A stretch of DNA of 14,655 nucleotides from Streptosporangiaceae bacterium (GCA_030040475.1 JASHTQ010000394.1:1-14655); one strand, 5' to 3'. Shown: positions 1-7,152, numbered from the stretch's first letter. Numbers and translations: made by a program. The notes: a model not told the origin generated them from the sequence alone.

Positions 1-1593
1 CTGCTCGAAGCGGCTCCGGACGCGATGGTGTGCGTGGACGGCGACGGCCGGATCGCGCTGGTCAACGCGCAGGCCGAGCGGCTGTTCGGATACGGCAGGG
101 ACGAGCTGGTCGGGCAGCCGGTGGAGATGCTGGTGCCCGATGACGTGCGCGCGATGCACCCGGCGCACCGGGCCGCCTACCTCGCCGATCCGCGGCCGCG
201 GCCGATGGGCGCCGGGATGGAGCTGGCCGGACGGCGCCGCGATGGCGGCACGTTTCCCGCGGAGATCTCCCTGTCGGCAATCGACACCGACGACGGCATC
301 CTGATCACCGCCGCGGTCCGCGACGTCACCGAGCGCCTCGAGGCGCAGGCCGAACGGGAGCGGCTGAGAACCGCGGCGGAGCGGACGCGGATGGAGCGAC
401 AGCTGCAGCAGTCGCAGCGCCTGGAAAGCCTGGGCCAGCTCGCCGGAGGCGTGGCACACGACTTCAACAACCTGCTCGGCGTCATCACCAACTACGCGTC
501 GTTCGTCGCCGATGAGATGAAGCGGCTGCCGGGCCACGGGCAAGGCGACTGCGTGCTTTCCGACATCGAGCAGATCCAGTTCGCCGCCGACCGGGCCACC
601 AGGCTGACCCACCAGCTACTCGCGTTCGCCCGCCGCGAGATGGTACAGCCGCGCGTGCTGAACCTGAACGCGGTCGTCACCAGCGTCATGAAACTCCTGC
701 GCCGGACGCTCGGCGAGCATGTCGAGCTGGTGGCGGAGCTGGAACCCGATCTCGGCGCGGTGCTCGCGGACCCAGGTCAGATCGAGCAGATCCTCGTCAA
801 CCTGGCAGTTAACTCCCGCGACGCCATGCCGGGCGGCGGCAGGCTCATCATCGAGACCGCCAACGCCGAGGTGGACGGGGGATACGCGGCCATCCACGCC
901 AACCTGGCCCCGGGCCGGTACGTGGCGCTGAAGGTCAGCGACAACGGCGCCGGGATGTCGCCGGAGGTTGTCGACCGCGCCTTCGAGCCGTTCTTCACCA
1001 CCAAGCCCAAGGGCGAGGGAACCGGCCTCGGCCTGGCCACGATCTACGGAATCGTCGCCCAGGCCGGGGGAAGCGTGCGGATCTACTCAGAGCCCCGGCT
1101 CGGCACCACGGTCACCGTCCTGCTGCCCGTCACGAACCGGTCGGCCCCCGCCACGGAGAAGACGCCGGACGTGGTCGAGGGTGGCAGCAACGAGCTTGTC
1201 CTCGTCGTCGAGGACGAGCCGGCCATGCGCGAGGTGACTCGGCGCATTCTCGCCAGGAACGGCTACGAGGTGATAGCGGCCGCCAATGGCCAGCAGGCCA
1301 TCGACGTCGCGGCCAGCTCCGACAGGCACATCGACCTGCTCCTGACCGACGTCGTGATGCCCGGAATGCAGGGGAAGGAGGTCGCAGAACGGATCTGCGG
1401 GCTCCAGCCCGACATCGGCGTCCTGTACATGTCCGGCTACACGCAGGGCATCCTCGGCGCGCAGGGCGTTCTCGAGCCGGGGATCAACCTGATAGAAAAG
1501 CCGTTCACCGAGACGTCTCTCCTGCAGAAGCTGCACGAGATCCTTAGATATCGGCGAGATCGGCGAGGGCGGTCAGCAGCTGGTCCGGGGTGA
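1..1593 (+). CDS. Hybrid sensor histidine kinase (PAS-HisKA-HATPase-REC), 5'-truncated by window edge
   Basis: The reading frame is open from base 1, so the start lies outside; ATG at 25 falls inside the PAS domain and is not a credible start. Of the 530 visible residues, about 1-105 form a PAS sensor domain (pattern [19 protein letters not shown]). A short coiled linker follows, then a HisKA H-box with the HDFNNLL signature; its phospho-acceptor His is codon 457-459 (residue 153). The HATPase has an N box ([10 protein letters not shown]), a G1 box (DNGAGM) and a G2 box ([13 protein letters not shown]). A C-terminal receiver domain has acidic residues in VVEDEP, acceptor Asp at codon 1348-1350 (residue 450), and SGY and KPF motifs. 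No transmembrane segment is visible; missing sequence may hold more sensors. It should autophosphorylate and pass phosphate to its own REC. The last dozen residues (arginine/glycine-rich) lie beyond the REC fold and are antisense to the next gene, suggesting the original stop was lost. Confidence 0.93.
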   Translation: MLEAAPDAMVCVDGDGRIALVNAQAERLFGYGRDELVGQPVEMLVPDDVRAMHPAHRAAYLADPRPRPMGAGMELAGRRRDGGTFPAEISLSAIDTDDGILITAAVRDVTERLEAQAERERLRTAAERTRMERQLQQSQRLESLGQLAGGVAHDFNNLLGVITNYASFVADEMKRLPGHGQGDCVLSDIEQIQFAADRATRLTHQLLAFARREMVQPRVLNLNAVVTSVMKLLRRTLGEHVELVAELEPDLGAVLADPGQIEQILVNLAVNSRDAMPGGGRLIIETANAEVDGGYAAIHANLAPGRYVALKVSDNGAGMSPEVVDRAFEPFFTTKPKGEGTGLGLATIYGIVAQAGGSVRIYSEPRLGTTVTVLLPVTNRSAPATEKTPDVVEGGSNELVLVVEDEPAMREVTRRILARNGYEVIAAANGQQAIDVAASSDRHIDLLLTDVVMPGMQGKEVAERICGLQPDIGVLYMSGYTQGILGAQGVLEPGINLIEKPFTETSLLQKLHEILRYRRDRRGRSAAGPG

Positions 1594-1996
1594 AGGGCTT
1601 GTCGAGCAGGCGGACCTGCGTGGAAGTCCCGTTGGCGAGCATCGGTTCGGCGTAGCCCGACATGTACAGCACACGGGTATCGGGCCGCAGCGCGGTCAGC
1701 TGGCGGGCAAGTTCGTTCCCGGGCATGTGCGGCATGACGACATCGGTGAGCAGGTAGTGAATGATCCCGCGGTGCTCGCTGGCGAGACGGAGCGCGCTGG
1801 GCCCGTCGGGGGCGGTGAGGACCGTGTAGTGAGCGCGCCGCAGAATCCGGCTGGCGATGTCGCGGATGGCAGGCTCGTCGTCGACCACGAGGATGGTCGG
1901 TGCCTCGTCGTCCGGGGCCACCGCCGGCCGCGGGGTCGGCCGGCGAGCGGTCTGCGGCGCGGCCGTCGGATACGTATGAACGGTGGCACCCATCAT
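1544..1996 (-). CDS. Stand-alone response-regulator receiver (REC) protein
   Basis: 150 residues: a Pro/Ala-rich N-terminal tail (1-32) and one receiver domain (about 33-150). Key residues are the acidic pair D39-D40, phospho-acceptor D85 in [11 protein letters not shown]113 in VLYMSGY and K133 in LDKPF. There is no output domain, so it probably acts as a phosphate shuttle or binds a partner protein, as CheY-like proteins do. The REC motifs closely resemble the REC of the convergent hybrid kinase (shared TDVVMP, VLYMSGY, KPFT), so the two look like paralogous domains, and the kinase is the natural candidate partner (inference). It starts with two tandem ATGs (1994-1996 and 1991-1993), with a GAAGAGG stretch just upstream as ribosome site. 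The TAA stop lies 50 bp inside the kinase 3' end, tail to tail. A promoter is seen at 2053-2081. Confidence 0.9.
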   Translation of the reverse strand: MMGATVHTYPTAAPQTARRPTPRPAVAPDDEAPTILVVDDEPAIRDIASRILRRAHYTVLTAPDGPSALRLASEHRGIIHYLLTDVVMPHMPGNELARQLTALRPDTRVLYMSGYAEPMLANGTSTQVRLLDKPFTPDQLLTALADLADI

Positions 1997-2052
1997 GACC
2001 GCCTCTTCGCCTGGTGGCTGCCGGGTCCTCCGCGCGCTTGCTCCATGGCCCC

Positions 2053-2081
2053 AGTATCGAGCAGTGATTACTTTAAGTCAA
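2053..2081 (-). promoter_or_regulatory. Sigma-70-type promoter of the REC gene
   Basis: On the minus strand TTGACT (2076-2081) and GATACT (2053-2058) are separated by exactly 17 bp, a near-consensus -35/-10 pair in an AT-rich patch that stands out from the GC-rich surroundings. Transcription would begin near 2046, giving a leader of about 50 nt before the REC start at 1996. Seen directly: the hexamers and spacing. Promoter activity is inferred. Confidence 0.6.
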
Positions 2082-2094
2082 TTAGTGACTACTT
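2063..2094. promoter_or_regulatory. Candidate operator: two 11-bp direct repeats 21 bp apart
   Basis: AGTGATTACTT (2063-2073) and AGTGACTACTT (2084-2094) differ at one base and are spaced 21 bp, two helical turns, so they face the same side of DNA. One copy lies in the promoter spacer and one just upstream of the -35 box. An inverted repeat AGTCA-5bp-TGACT (2076-2090) overlaps them. The layout suits a dimeric regulator or a response-regulator DNA-binding protein; which one is unknown. Confidence 0.45.
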
Positions 2095-2111
2095 AGAGTG
2101 TCCAAGCCTTT

Positions 2112-2132
2112 CCGGGCCTGGTTCACGCCCGG
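2112..2132 (-). terminator. Hairpin at the 3' end of the crotonase-like gene
   Basis: Six-bp perfect inverted repeat CCGGGC (2112-2117) / GCCCGG (2127-2132) with a 9-nt loop. It spans the stop codon (2123-2125) of the gene on the minus strand. There is no T-tract, as is common in GC-rich actinomycetes. Its place between that stop and the REC promoter fits a transcript end. Confidence 0.4.
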
Positions 2133-2902
2133 CCGCGGCGCCAGATCGGCTTGCGCTTGGCGAGGAATGCCCGCATCCCCTCCCGGGCGTCGGGCAGCTG
2201 GCTGGTAGCGGCCATGACCTCGATGGCGTAGGCGTAGGCCTTGGGCTGGTCAAGGTCGATCTGCGCGTACAGTGCCTGCTTGCCGATGCCCTTGGACTCC
2301 GCCGACCCGCGGGTTACGCGCTCCAGGAGGTCCTGAACGGCGGTGTCGAGTTCGGCCGCGGGCACCACCCGGTTGACCAGGCCCCAGTCAAGCGCCGTGC
2401 GCGCGTCGATGACGTCACCGGACATGGCCATCTCCGCGGCCCGCTTGCGCCCCACGTTCCTGGCGATCGCGACCATCGGCGTGTGGCAGAACCAGCCGCC
2501 CTTGCCCCCCGGTGCGGCGAAGCCGGCGTCCTCGCTGGCCACGGCCAGGTCCGCGGTAGCCACCAGCTGGCACCCGGCCGCCGTGGCCAGCCCGTGCACC
2601 CGTGCCACCACCGGCTGCGGGACCTGCTGGATCAGCGTCATCAGCTCCGTGCACGTCGTCAGCAGCGAGCGGACTGCGGCCAGGTCGGCGTCCACGACGT
2701 CGGCGAAGTCGTGCCCGGCGCTGAACACGGGGCCGTTGCCCGCCAGCACGATGCCGAGGGCATCGCCGTTCCCGAGGTCCTCGAACGCCGCGATCAGCTC
2801 GCGCATGTGGGCCAGCGACAGGGCGTTGCGGCGCTGGGGACGGTTCATCGTGACGGTGGCGAAGTCGCCGGAACGCTTGACCAGGATGTGCTCGAATTCC
2901 AT
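2123..2902 (-). CDS. Enoyl-CoA hydratase/isomerase family protein (ECHDC3-like)
   Basis: 259 residues, the normal length of a single crotonase domain. The CoA-binding/oxyanion-hole signatures are present: FSAGHDF (60-66) and ATAAGCQL (106-113), followed by LVATADLAVAS. The two glutamates that hydrate the double bond in crotonase (Glu144 and Glu164, rat numbering) align with Gln112 and Gly132, so classical hydration is unlikely. The stretch GCQLVA...ADLAVAS...PGGKGGWFCHTP matches my recollection of the ECHDC3 subfamily, whose reaction is not well established. The ATG at 2900-2902 has an AGAGGA ribosome site six bases upstream. The ECF sigma factor gene lies 74 bp upstream on the same strand, so cotranscription is possible. 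The fold assignment is firm; substrate and reaction are unknown. Confidence 0.9.
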   Translation of the reverse strand: MEFEHILVKRSGDFATVTMNRPQRRNALSLAHMRELIAAFEDLGNGDALGIVLAGNGPVFSAGHDFADVVDADLAAVRSLLTTCTELMTLIQQVPQPVVARVHGLATAAGCQLVATADLAVASEDAGFAAPGGKGGWFCHTPMVAIARNVGRKRAAEMAMSGDVIDARTALDWGLVNRVVPAAELDTAVQDLLERVTRGSAESKGIGKQALYAQIDLDQPKAYAYAIEVMAATSQLPDAREGMRAFLAKRKPIWRRGRA

Positions 2903-2962
2903 GACACGTCCTCTTCCCGCGGCGGCAGCTCCCTTCTGGCAGCCTACGTGAGCCGGTCAGGG

Positions 2963-2976
2963 CCGCGGCAGCGCGG
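2963..2976 (-). terminator. Small GC hairpin after the sigma factor gene
   Basis: CCGCG (2963-2967), loop GCAG, CGCGG (2972-2976): a perfect 5-bp stem abutting the sigma-factor stop codon on the minus strand. It could terminate or attenuate read-through into the crotonase-like gene 60 bp downstream. In DNA this GC-rich such short stems also occur by chance. Confidence 0.28.
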
Positions 2977-3474
2977 TCAGGCGATGAGGTCGGCGCGCGC
3001 GCCGAGCGCGGCTTGCAGCGCCGTCATGGCCTTGACGGTGAGCGCCCCGACGGTACCCGGGGTGACGCCCACCGCCGAGGCGATCTGGGTCTCGGACAGG
3101 TAGGCGAAGTACCGCAGGACGATGACCTCACGCTGCCGGGCAGGCAGGGCGCGCAGCGCGGACACGACGGCAACCGGGCCGAGCTCATGGCCTGCCAGCG
3201 GCGACCCGGCGTCGTGCCGCTGCGAGGCAGCGCGGGCACCGTTGACCACCGACCGGTAGAGGTAGGCGGAGGCGGAGTCGCCTCCCGGCAGGCTGGGCCA
3301 GGCGGCGTGCATGGCGACGAAGGAGTCCTGCACGACCTGCTCCGCGACCGCCGCGTCGGCGAGCAGCAGCGCGGCGATCCTGACCAGCGGCCGGTAGTGC
3401 ATCTCGTACAGCACGGTCACCGCGCTGTCGGCATCTGCCGCAAGCCAGCCGCGATCTCCGGCGGACACGATCAT
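2977..3474 (-). CDS. ECF-type RNA polymerase sigma factor
   Basis: 165 residues from the chosen start. Region 2 spans about 15-88, including YEMHYRPLVRIAALLL and the VVQDSFVAMHAAWP helix; region 4 spans about 103-157, including LRALPARQREVIVLRY and an HTH. This two-domain arrangement and length are those of ECF (group 4) sigma factors, most like the actinobacterial SigE-family group. The start is placed at ATG 3472-3474 because GGAGG (3480-3484, minus) sits five bases upstream. The frame is open further, to an ATG at 3579, but that N-terminal stretch is Arg-rich, unlike the family, and reads through the ribosome site. The recognition helix (about 138-150, TPGTVGALTVKAM) has one lysine where relatives usually carry KSR/KSH-like basic residues. 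No anti-sigma factor gene is adjacent, so how it is held inactive is unclear. Confidence 0.85.
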   Translation of the reverse strand: MIVSAGDRGWLAADADSAVTVLYEMHYRPLVRIAALLLADAAVAEQVVQDSFVAMHAAWPSLPGGDSASAYLYRSVVNGARAASQRHDAGSPLAGHELGPVAVVSALRALPARQREVIVLRYFAYLSETQIASAVGVTPGTVGALTVKAMTALQAALGARADLIA

Positions 3475-3497
3475 CACAGCCTCCGAGAGAAGTCCAG

Positions 3498-3522
3498 GGA
3501 ACAGCGGCCGCCTCCGGCCGTT
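3498..3522 (+). promoter_or_regulatory. Possible ECF-sigma promoter upstream of the aldo-keto reductase
   Basis: GGAAC (3498-3502), 16 bp, CGTT (3519-3522), reading towards the reductase gene. This resembles the GGAAC / CGTT-type elements used by several ECF sigma factors, and the adjacent divergent gene encodes one. The leader to 3659 would be about 130 nt. The elements are short enough to occur by chance, and I see no equivalent pair facing the sigma gene itself. The rest of 3475-3658 holds no other recognisable element. Confidence 0.25.
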
Positions 3523-3658
3523 GACCTCGCTCACCGATAAGAGGCGAAGACGCGCCCGGCGCCAACAACTATTCGTCACGAGGGCACGGCCGGTTCGCCA
3601 GATACGTCCGCCCTCTGGTAAGGGTTAGCCGTCACGGTCTGGCTCCGTAGGGAGGGTC

Positions 3659-4612
3659 ATGTCGCTAAGCCGCAGGCCGCTGGGTTCTACCGGGATACAG
3701 GTGTCCGCGCTGTCGCTCGGCTCCTGGCGCACCTATGACCGGCTGCCCGTCGAGGTCGGGGTGGGCATCCTGCGGGCGGCCCGCGATGAGGGCATCAATT
3801 TCTTCGACGACGCCAGGTACGACGACGAGACCGGCACGGCCCCGATCCGCACCGGATATTCCGAGGTGCTGTTCGGTGAGCTGTTCCGCGGCGCGGGGAT
3901 GCGCAGAGACGAGACGGTGGTGACGAACAAGCTGTGGTGGGAGTTCTGGCCGCAGCAGGGCGCCGCCGCGGAGCTTGACGCCTCCCTGGACCGGATGGGC
4001 TTCGACTACGTCGACGTCATCTACGCGAACGAGCCGCCGGAGGGCATGCCAGCGGCCGACCTGGTCGCCGAGGTGGGCGCGCTCGTCGCCTCCGGCAAGG
4101 CACGGGCCTGGGGCCTGGTGAACTGGCCCGCCGACCTGGCCGCGCTGGCCGTGGCGGCGGCACCCGCCCTCGGCGTCATGCCGCCCTGCGCCATCCAGCT
4201 GCCGTACAGCCTGGTGCGCAGGTCGTGGCTGGAGGACGCCGTGATGACCCGGGTCTTCGAGGCCTCGGGCGCCGCGGGGATCGCCTCGTTCAGCCTGGCC
4301 GGCGGCGTCCTGTCCGGCAAGTACCTGTCCGGCCCGGCGGCCGGCCGCGCGGCGGGGACGCTCGAGGACGCCAGGTCCGCGCCCGCGGTGGCCGCGGCCG
4401 CGGACCTGGCCATCCTGGCCGGCCGGCTGGGCACCACCGCGGCCGCGCTGGCCCTTGCCTTTCCGCTGACCAACCCGATCGTCACCAGCGTGCTGTTCGG
4501 GGCCACGAGCCAGGAGCAGGTCCGGGCCAACTGCGCCGTGATCGGCCTGCTCGACCGCCTCGGGCCGGGCGACCTCGCGCGGCTCAAGCGCATCGGCCAG
4601 CCGCAGGCCTGA
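3659..4612 (+). CDS. Aldo/keto reductase, Kv-beta (AKR6)-like
   Basis: 317 residues, a single TIM-barrel aldo-keto reductase domain that should use NADPH to reduce carbonyls. N-terminal signature RRPLGSTGIQVSALSLG; tetrad candidates are D50, Y54 and K91 (VTNKLWW). The position normally holding catalytic His lies in VDVIYANEPPEG and is Asn124. The same replacement is known from voltage-gated K-channel beta subunits (AKR6), and the later LAGGVLSGKY stretch also resembles them. The D-Y spacing is one residue shorter than usual and an inserted acidic loop follows (about 55-66), so the tetrad assignment for Y54 is tentative. Ribosome site GGAGG at 3651-3655. A GNAT gene follows within 19 bp, probably cotranscribed. 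The substrate is unknown. Confidence 0.9.
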   Translation: MSLSRRPLGSTGIQVSALSLGSWRTYDRLPVEVGVGILRAARDEGINFFDDARYDDETGTAPIRTGYSEVLFGELFRGAGMRRDETVVTNKLWWEFWPQQGAAAELDASLDRMGFDYVDVIYANEPPEGMPAADLVAEVGALVASGKARAWGLVNWPADLAALAVAAAPALGVMPPCAIQLPYSLVRRSWLEDAVMTRVFEASGAAGIASFSLAGGVLSGKYLSGPAAGRAAGTLEDARSAPAVAAAADLAILAGRLGTTAAALALAFPLTNPIVTSVLFGATSQEQVRANCAVIGLLDRLGPGDLARLKRIGQPQA

Positions 4613-4618
4613 TCCCGA

Positions 4619-4634
4619 GGGGAGCAGTACGACG
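4619..4634 (+). promoter_or_regulatory. Ribosome site and non-canonical ACG start of the acetyltransferase
   Basis: GGGGAG (4619-4624) precedes ACG at 4632-4634 by seven bases, and another ACG at 4629 by four. No in-frame ATG, GTG or TTG occurs between the upstream stretch inside the reductase gene and ATG 4746, while coding similarity to GNAT N-termini begins right at the ACG. Either ACG is the start or the base differs from a former ATG. Confidence 0.45.
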
Positions 4635-5291
4635 CCAGAAATCCGCCGGTACGCCGAATCGGACCTGCGTGCGGTCTATGACATCTGCGTCCGGACCGCC
4701 GACGCCGGCGGCGACGCGCGGGGCAAGTACCACAGCGACGACCTCATGCCCGACCTGTTCGCCGGCCCGTACGTCTGCCTCGAGCCCGACTTCGCCTTCG
4801 TCCTCGAAGACCGGGGCCAGCCCGTCGGGTACGTGATCGGGACCCCGGACACCGCGGCGTTCGTGCGCGCCTACCGCGAGCGGTGGATCCCGCGGCTGGC
4901 CGGCCGCTACCCGATCGCGCCGGAATCCCCGGCGACGGCCGACGAGCAGATGCTCGCCCTGCACTACCGGCCGGAGCGGATGCTGGTGTCCGTGCTTGAC
5001 CGCTATCCGGCCCACCTGCACATCGACCTGCTGCCAAGTTTCCAGGGTGCGGGACACGGCCGCCGGATGATCGAGGCGTTCGCCAGGGCGGTGGCGCAGG
5101 CGGGCGCCGCCGGGGTACATGTCGGCGTCGTCACGGACAACACCAGGGCCCTGGGGTTCTACCCGCGTGTGGGCTTTGAGCCGCTGCAGGTCGCCGACCC
5201 CGGTCCGGTGGTCTACTTCGGCCGGACGCTCACTCGCCCGCCGAGCGGCGCCTCGGCGGGACCGGGACGCGATCCAGGTCGCGGGCCATGA
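4632..5291 (+). CDS. GNAT-family N-acetyltransferase
   Basis: 219 residues if read from ACG 4632. The first canonical start, ATG 4746, would remove 38 residues that look genuinely coding ([21 protein letters not shown] is the typical opening beta1-alpha1 of GNAT proteins). Later motifs are the beta4 region [23 protein letters not shown], with the acetyl-CoA pyrophosphate loop Q-G-A-G-H-G-R, and the beta5-alpha4 segment [22 protein letters not shown]. It should transfer acetyl from acetyl-CoA to an amine; relatives of this type are often annotated as glucosaminidase-associated or generic acetyltransferases, but the acceptor is unknown. It follows the Kv-beta-like reductase closely (19 bp) and overlaps ribonuclease Z tail to tail by 62 bp. 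The last 20 or so residues (Pro/Gly/Arg-rich) lie in that overlap, beyond a strong hairpin, and are probably not part of the fold. Confidence 0.82.
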   Translation, partial: TPEIRRYAESDLRAVYDICVRTADAGGDARGKYHSDDLMPDLFAGPYVCLEPDFAFVLEDRGQPVGYVIGTPDTAAFVRAYRERWIPRLAGRYPIAPESPATADEQMLALHYRPERMLVSVLDRYPAHLHIDLLPSFQGAGHGRRMIEAFARAVAQAGAAGVHVGVVTDNTRALGFYPRVGFEPLQVADPGPVVYFGRTLTRPPSGASAGPGRDPGRGP

Positions 5292-6192
5292 CCACCTCGC
5301 CGCCGAAGGCCGCCTGCGCCTCGCGCAGCAGCCGGTCGCCGTTCTCGGACTCGTAGCGCTGCGAGAAGTGGGTCAGCACGAGCAGCCGCGCACCCGACTG
5401 CGCCGCGACCTGGCCCGCCTGCCCCGCGGTCAGGTGCCCCCACTCGCGCGCGAACCCGGCCTCGGTCGCGGCGAAGGTGGACTCGCAGACCAGCATGTCC
5501 GCCTGGTCCGCGAGCTCGAAGACGCCGTCGCAGAGCCGGGTATCCATGATGAACGCGAAGCGCTGGCCCCGCCTCGGCTCGCTGACCTGCTCGACGGTCA
5601 CCACCCGGCCGCCAGGGCCGTCATGGCCGTCGCGGCCGTCGAGTTCTAGCCGGCCCTCGCGCCGCAGGCGCCCGATGTCGGGTCCCGTGACGCCCAGCGC
5701 GGCGAGCCTGTCGGCGAGCATCCGGCGCCCGTCCGGCTCGACCAGCCGGTAGCCCACGCACGGCACGCCGTGCGACAGCGACCGGGCCTCTAGCCGGAAC
5801 GACGGGGCGGTCGCTACCGGGCCCGATCCGTCGACCGGCCGTTCGGCCAGGTTCAGCACGTCGCGGAACAGGGCCGCGTGCCGCAGCCGCCCGAACACGT
5901 CCCGGTTCTCCGCCGGAAAGCACACCTCCACCGCGTGCGGCACCCGGTCTTGGGCTATCCGCTGCAGCACGCCGGGCAGGCCCAGGCAGTGATCCCCGTG
6001 AAAGTGGGTGATGCAGATGCGGGTGATCTGGCTCGCCGTGACGCCGGCGAACAGCATCTGCCGCTGCGTTCCCTCGCCGGGATCGAACAGCAGGCCCTCG
6101 CCATCCCAGCGCAGGAAGTAGCCGTTATGGTTGCGGCGGCGGGTGGGCGCCTGGCTCGCGGTACCGAGAACCACCAGCTCACGATCGGACAC
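5230..6192 (-). CDS. rnz: Ribonuclease Z (tRNA 3'-endonuclease)
   Basis: 320 residues, the usual length of the short-form tRNase Z. It cleaves pre-tRNA after the discriminator base to allow CCA addition, as a cytoplasmic zinc enzyme of the metallo-beta-lactamase fold. Metal ligands and general-acid residues are visible: THFHGDH (H63, H65, D67, H68), H141 in SLSHG, D217 in FIMDT and H275 in LTHFSQRY. The N-terminal [15 protein letters not shown] is characteristic. The flexible-arm region contains a Gly/Asp-rich segment (about 186-196) encoded by a repeated GGCCGTC-type sequence near 5615-5640. The start is GTG (6190-6192); no strong ribosome site is seen. The SDR gene lies divergently 76 bp away, so both promoters should fall in 6193-6268, where I cannot single out hexamers. 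The 3' end overlaps the acetyltransferase. Confidence 0.95.
   Translation of the reverse strand: MSDRELVVLGTASQAPTRRRNHNGYFLRWDGEGLLFDPGEGTQRQMLFAGVTASQITRICITHFHGDHCLGLPGVLQRIAQDRVPHAVEVCFPAENRDVFGRLRHAALFRDVLNLAERPVDGSGPVATAPSFRLEARSLSHGVPCVGYRLVEPDGRRMLADRLAALGVTGPDIGRLRREGRLELDGRDGHDGPGGRVVTVEQVSEPRRGQRFAFIMDTRLCDGVFELADQADMLVCESTFAATEAGFAREWGHLTAGQAGQVAAQSGARLLVLTHFSQRYESENGDRLLREAQAAFGGEVVMARDLDRVPVPPRRRSAGE
5237..5260. terminator. Strong hairpin within the convergent gene overlap
   Basis: CCCGCCGAG (5237-5245) and CTCGGCGGG (5252-5260) form a perfect 9-bp stem with a 6-nt loop. It lies just inside the 3' ends of both the acetyltransferase (+) and ribonuclease Z (-) and works identically on either strand. 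No T-tract follows. It probably terminates both transcripts, although it is translated in both frames. Confidence 0.5.
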
Positions 6193-6268
6193 GACAGCTG
6201 ACCCTACGCCGTGCCCTCGGATGTGCCAGCCTGGTGCCCGTAGACGTCGGCGAGGCGAGAGGACTGTG

Positions 6269-7126
6269 ATGGCAGAGCGGATCTGCGTGACCGGGGCGAG
6301 CGGGCAGGCGGGCCGGGCGGTGGTCAGGGAACTGCTTGCGCACGGCTACGAGGTGGCGCCGACCGACGTCGCCGCGACCAGGGCCGACATGGAGGAAGGG
6401 GCGGTCCGCGCCGACCTGACCGACTACGGCCAGGCGCTGGAGGCGCTCGCCGGCGCCGATGCCGTCGTGCACATGGCCAACATCCCGGCGCCCGGCCTCT
6501 ACCCGCCGGCGGTCACGTTCAACTCCAACATCACCATGAACTTCAACGTTTTCCAGGCGGCCGCGAGCCTGGGCCTGAGCCGGGTGGTGTGGGCGTCAAG
6601 CGAGACCACGCTCGGGCTGCCGTTCGACGTGCCGCCGCGGTACGCGCCGGTCGACGAGGACCACTACCCGGTGCCGACGACGACGTACGCGCTGTCCAAG
6701 GTGGCCAGCGAGACGATCGCGGGGCACATCGCGCAGTGGTCGGGGATCCCGTTCGTCGCGCTGCGTTTCTCCAACATCATGGAGCCGGCCTGGTACGAGG
6801 AGTTTCCCGGGTACTGGGCCGACCCGGCCGCGCGCAAGTGGAACCTGTGGGGATATGTCGACGAGCGGGACGTGGCCGTGTCCTGCAGGCTGGCGCTCGA
6901 GGCTCCGGCCGAGGCCGTCGCGGGTAACCCGGCCTTCATCATCGCGGCCGCCGACACGGTGATGAACCGCCCGTCGGCGGACCTGCTTGCCGAGGTGTTC
7001 CCCGGCGTCAAGCTGACCCGCGACGTGGCGGAGTTCGGCACGCTGCTGGCGATCGACAAGGCCAGGGAGGTGCTCGGCTACCAGCCCCGCCATTCCTGGC
7101 GCGACCAGGTATCGGAGCAGGCCTGA
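6269..7126 (+). CDS. NAD(P)-dependent epimerase/dehydratase (extended SDR)
   Basis: 285 residues. The N-terminal Rossmann motif is [10 protein letters not shown] (G9, G12, G15), followed by D33, consistent with NAD-type binding. Candidate catalytic residues are S110/S111 in VVWASSE and the Y140-x3-K144 pair in TYALSK. Extended SDRs of this type act on nucleotide sugars or related hydroxy compounds as epimerases, dehydratases or reductases; the substrate here cannot be told. The ATG at 6269 is chosen because GAGAGG (6257-6262) lies six bases upstream; GTG 6266 is the alternative, and the frame open further upstream to 6131 is antisense to rnz and Arg-rich. The gene is convergent with the isochorismatase-fold gene, the stops being separated by only 9 bp and a shared hairpin. 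Confidence 0.9.
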   Translation: MAERICVTGASGQAGRAVVRELLAHGYEVAPTDVAATRADMEEGAVRADLTDYGQALEALAGADAVVHMANIPAPGLYPPAVTFNSNITMNFNVFQAAASLGLSRVVWASSETTLGLPFDVPPRYAPVDEDHYPVPTTTYALSKVASETIAGHIAQWSGIPFVALRFSNIMEPAWYEEFPGYWADPAARKWNLWGYVDERDVAVSCRLALEAPAEAVAGNPAFIIAAADTVMNRPSADLLAEVFPGVKLTRDVAEFGTLLAIDKAREVLGYQPRHSWRDQVSEQA

Positions 7127-7152
7127 GCCGCGGGCCTAGGCGCCCCCGGCTC
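7125..7152. terminator. Bidirectional hairpin between convergent genes
   Basis: GAGCCG (7125-7130) pairs with CGGCTC (7147-7152), and GGG (7132-7134) with CCC (7144-7146) after a one-base bulge, giving about nine pairs. The element covers the SDR stop (7124-7126) and the stop of the opposite gene (7136-7138), so it can terminate both. Confidence 0.5.

Noticed and set aside
1550..1567. Two tandem copies of ATCGGCGAG
   Set aside because: They encode the repeated Leu-Ala-Asp end of the REC protein; two copies are not significant by themselves.
1727..3103. Long plus-strand open frame (458 codons) opposite the crotonase-like and REC genes
   Set aside because: It is antisense to well-supported genes, low in complexity (Arg/Gly/His-rich), and typical of GC-rich mirror frames.
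3519..3540. TTGACC and GATAAG as a sigma-70 promoter for the reductase
   Set aside because: The spacer is only nine bases, far from the 16-18 required.
3475..3579. N-terminal extension of the ECF sigma factor to ATG 3579
   Set aside because: The extra 35 residues are Arg-rich, unlike the family, and the GGAGG site at 3480-3484 points to ATG 3474.
6131..6268. Upstream start for the SDR gene
   Set aside because: This part is antisense to rnz and Arg-rich; GAGAGG precedes ATG 6269 and the Rossmann motif starts right there.
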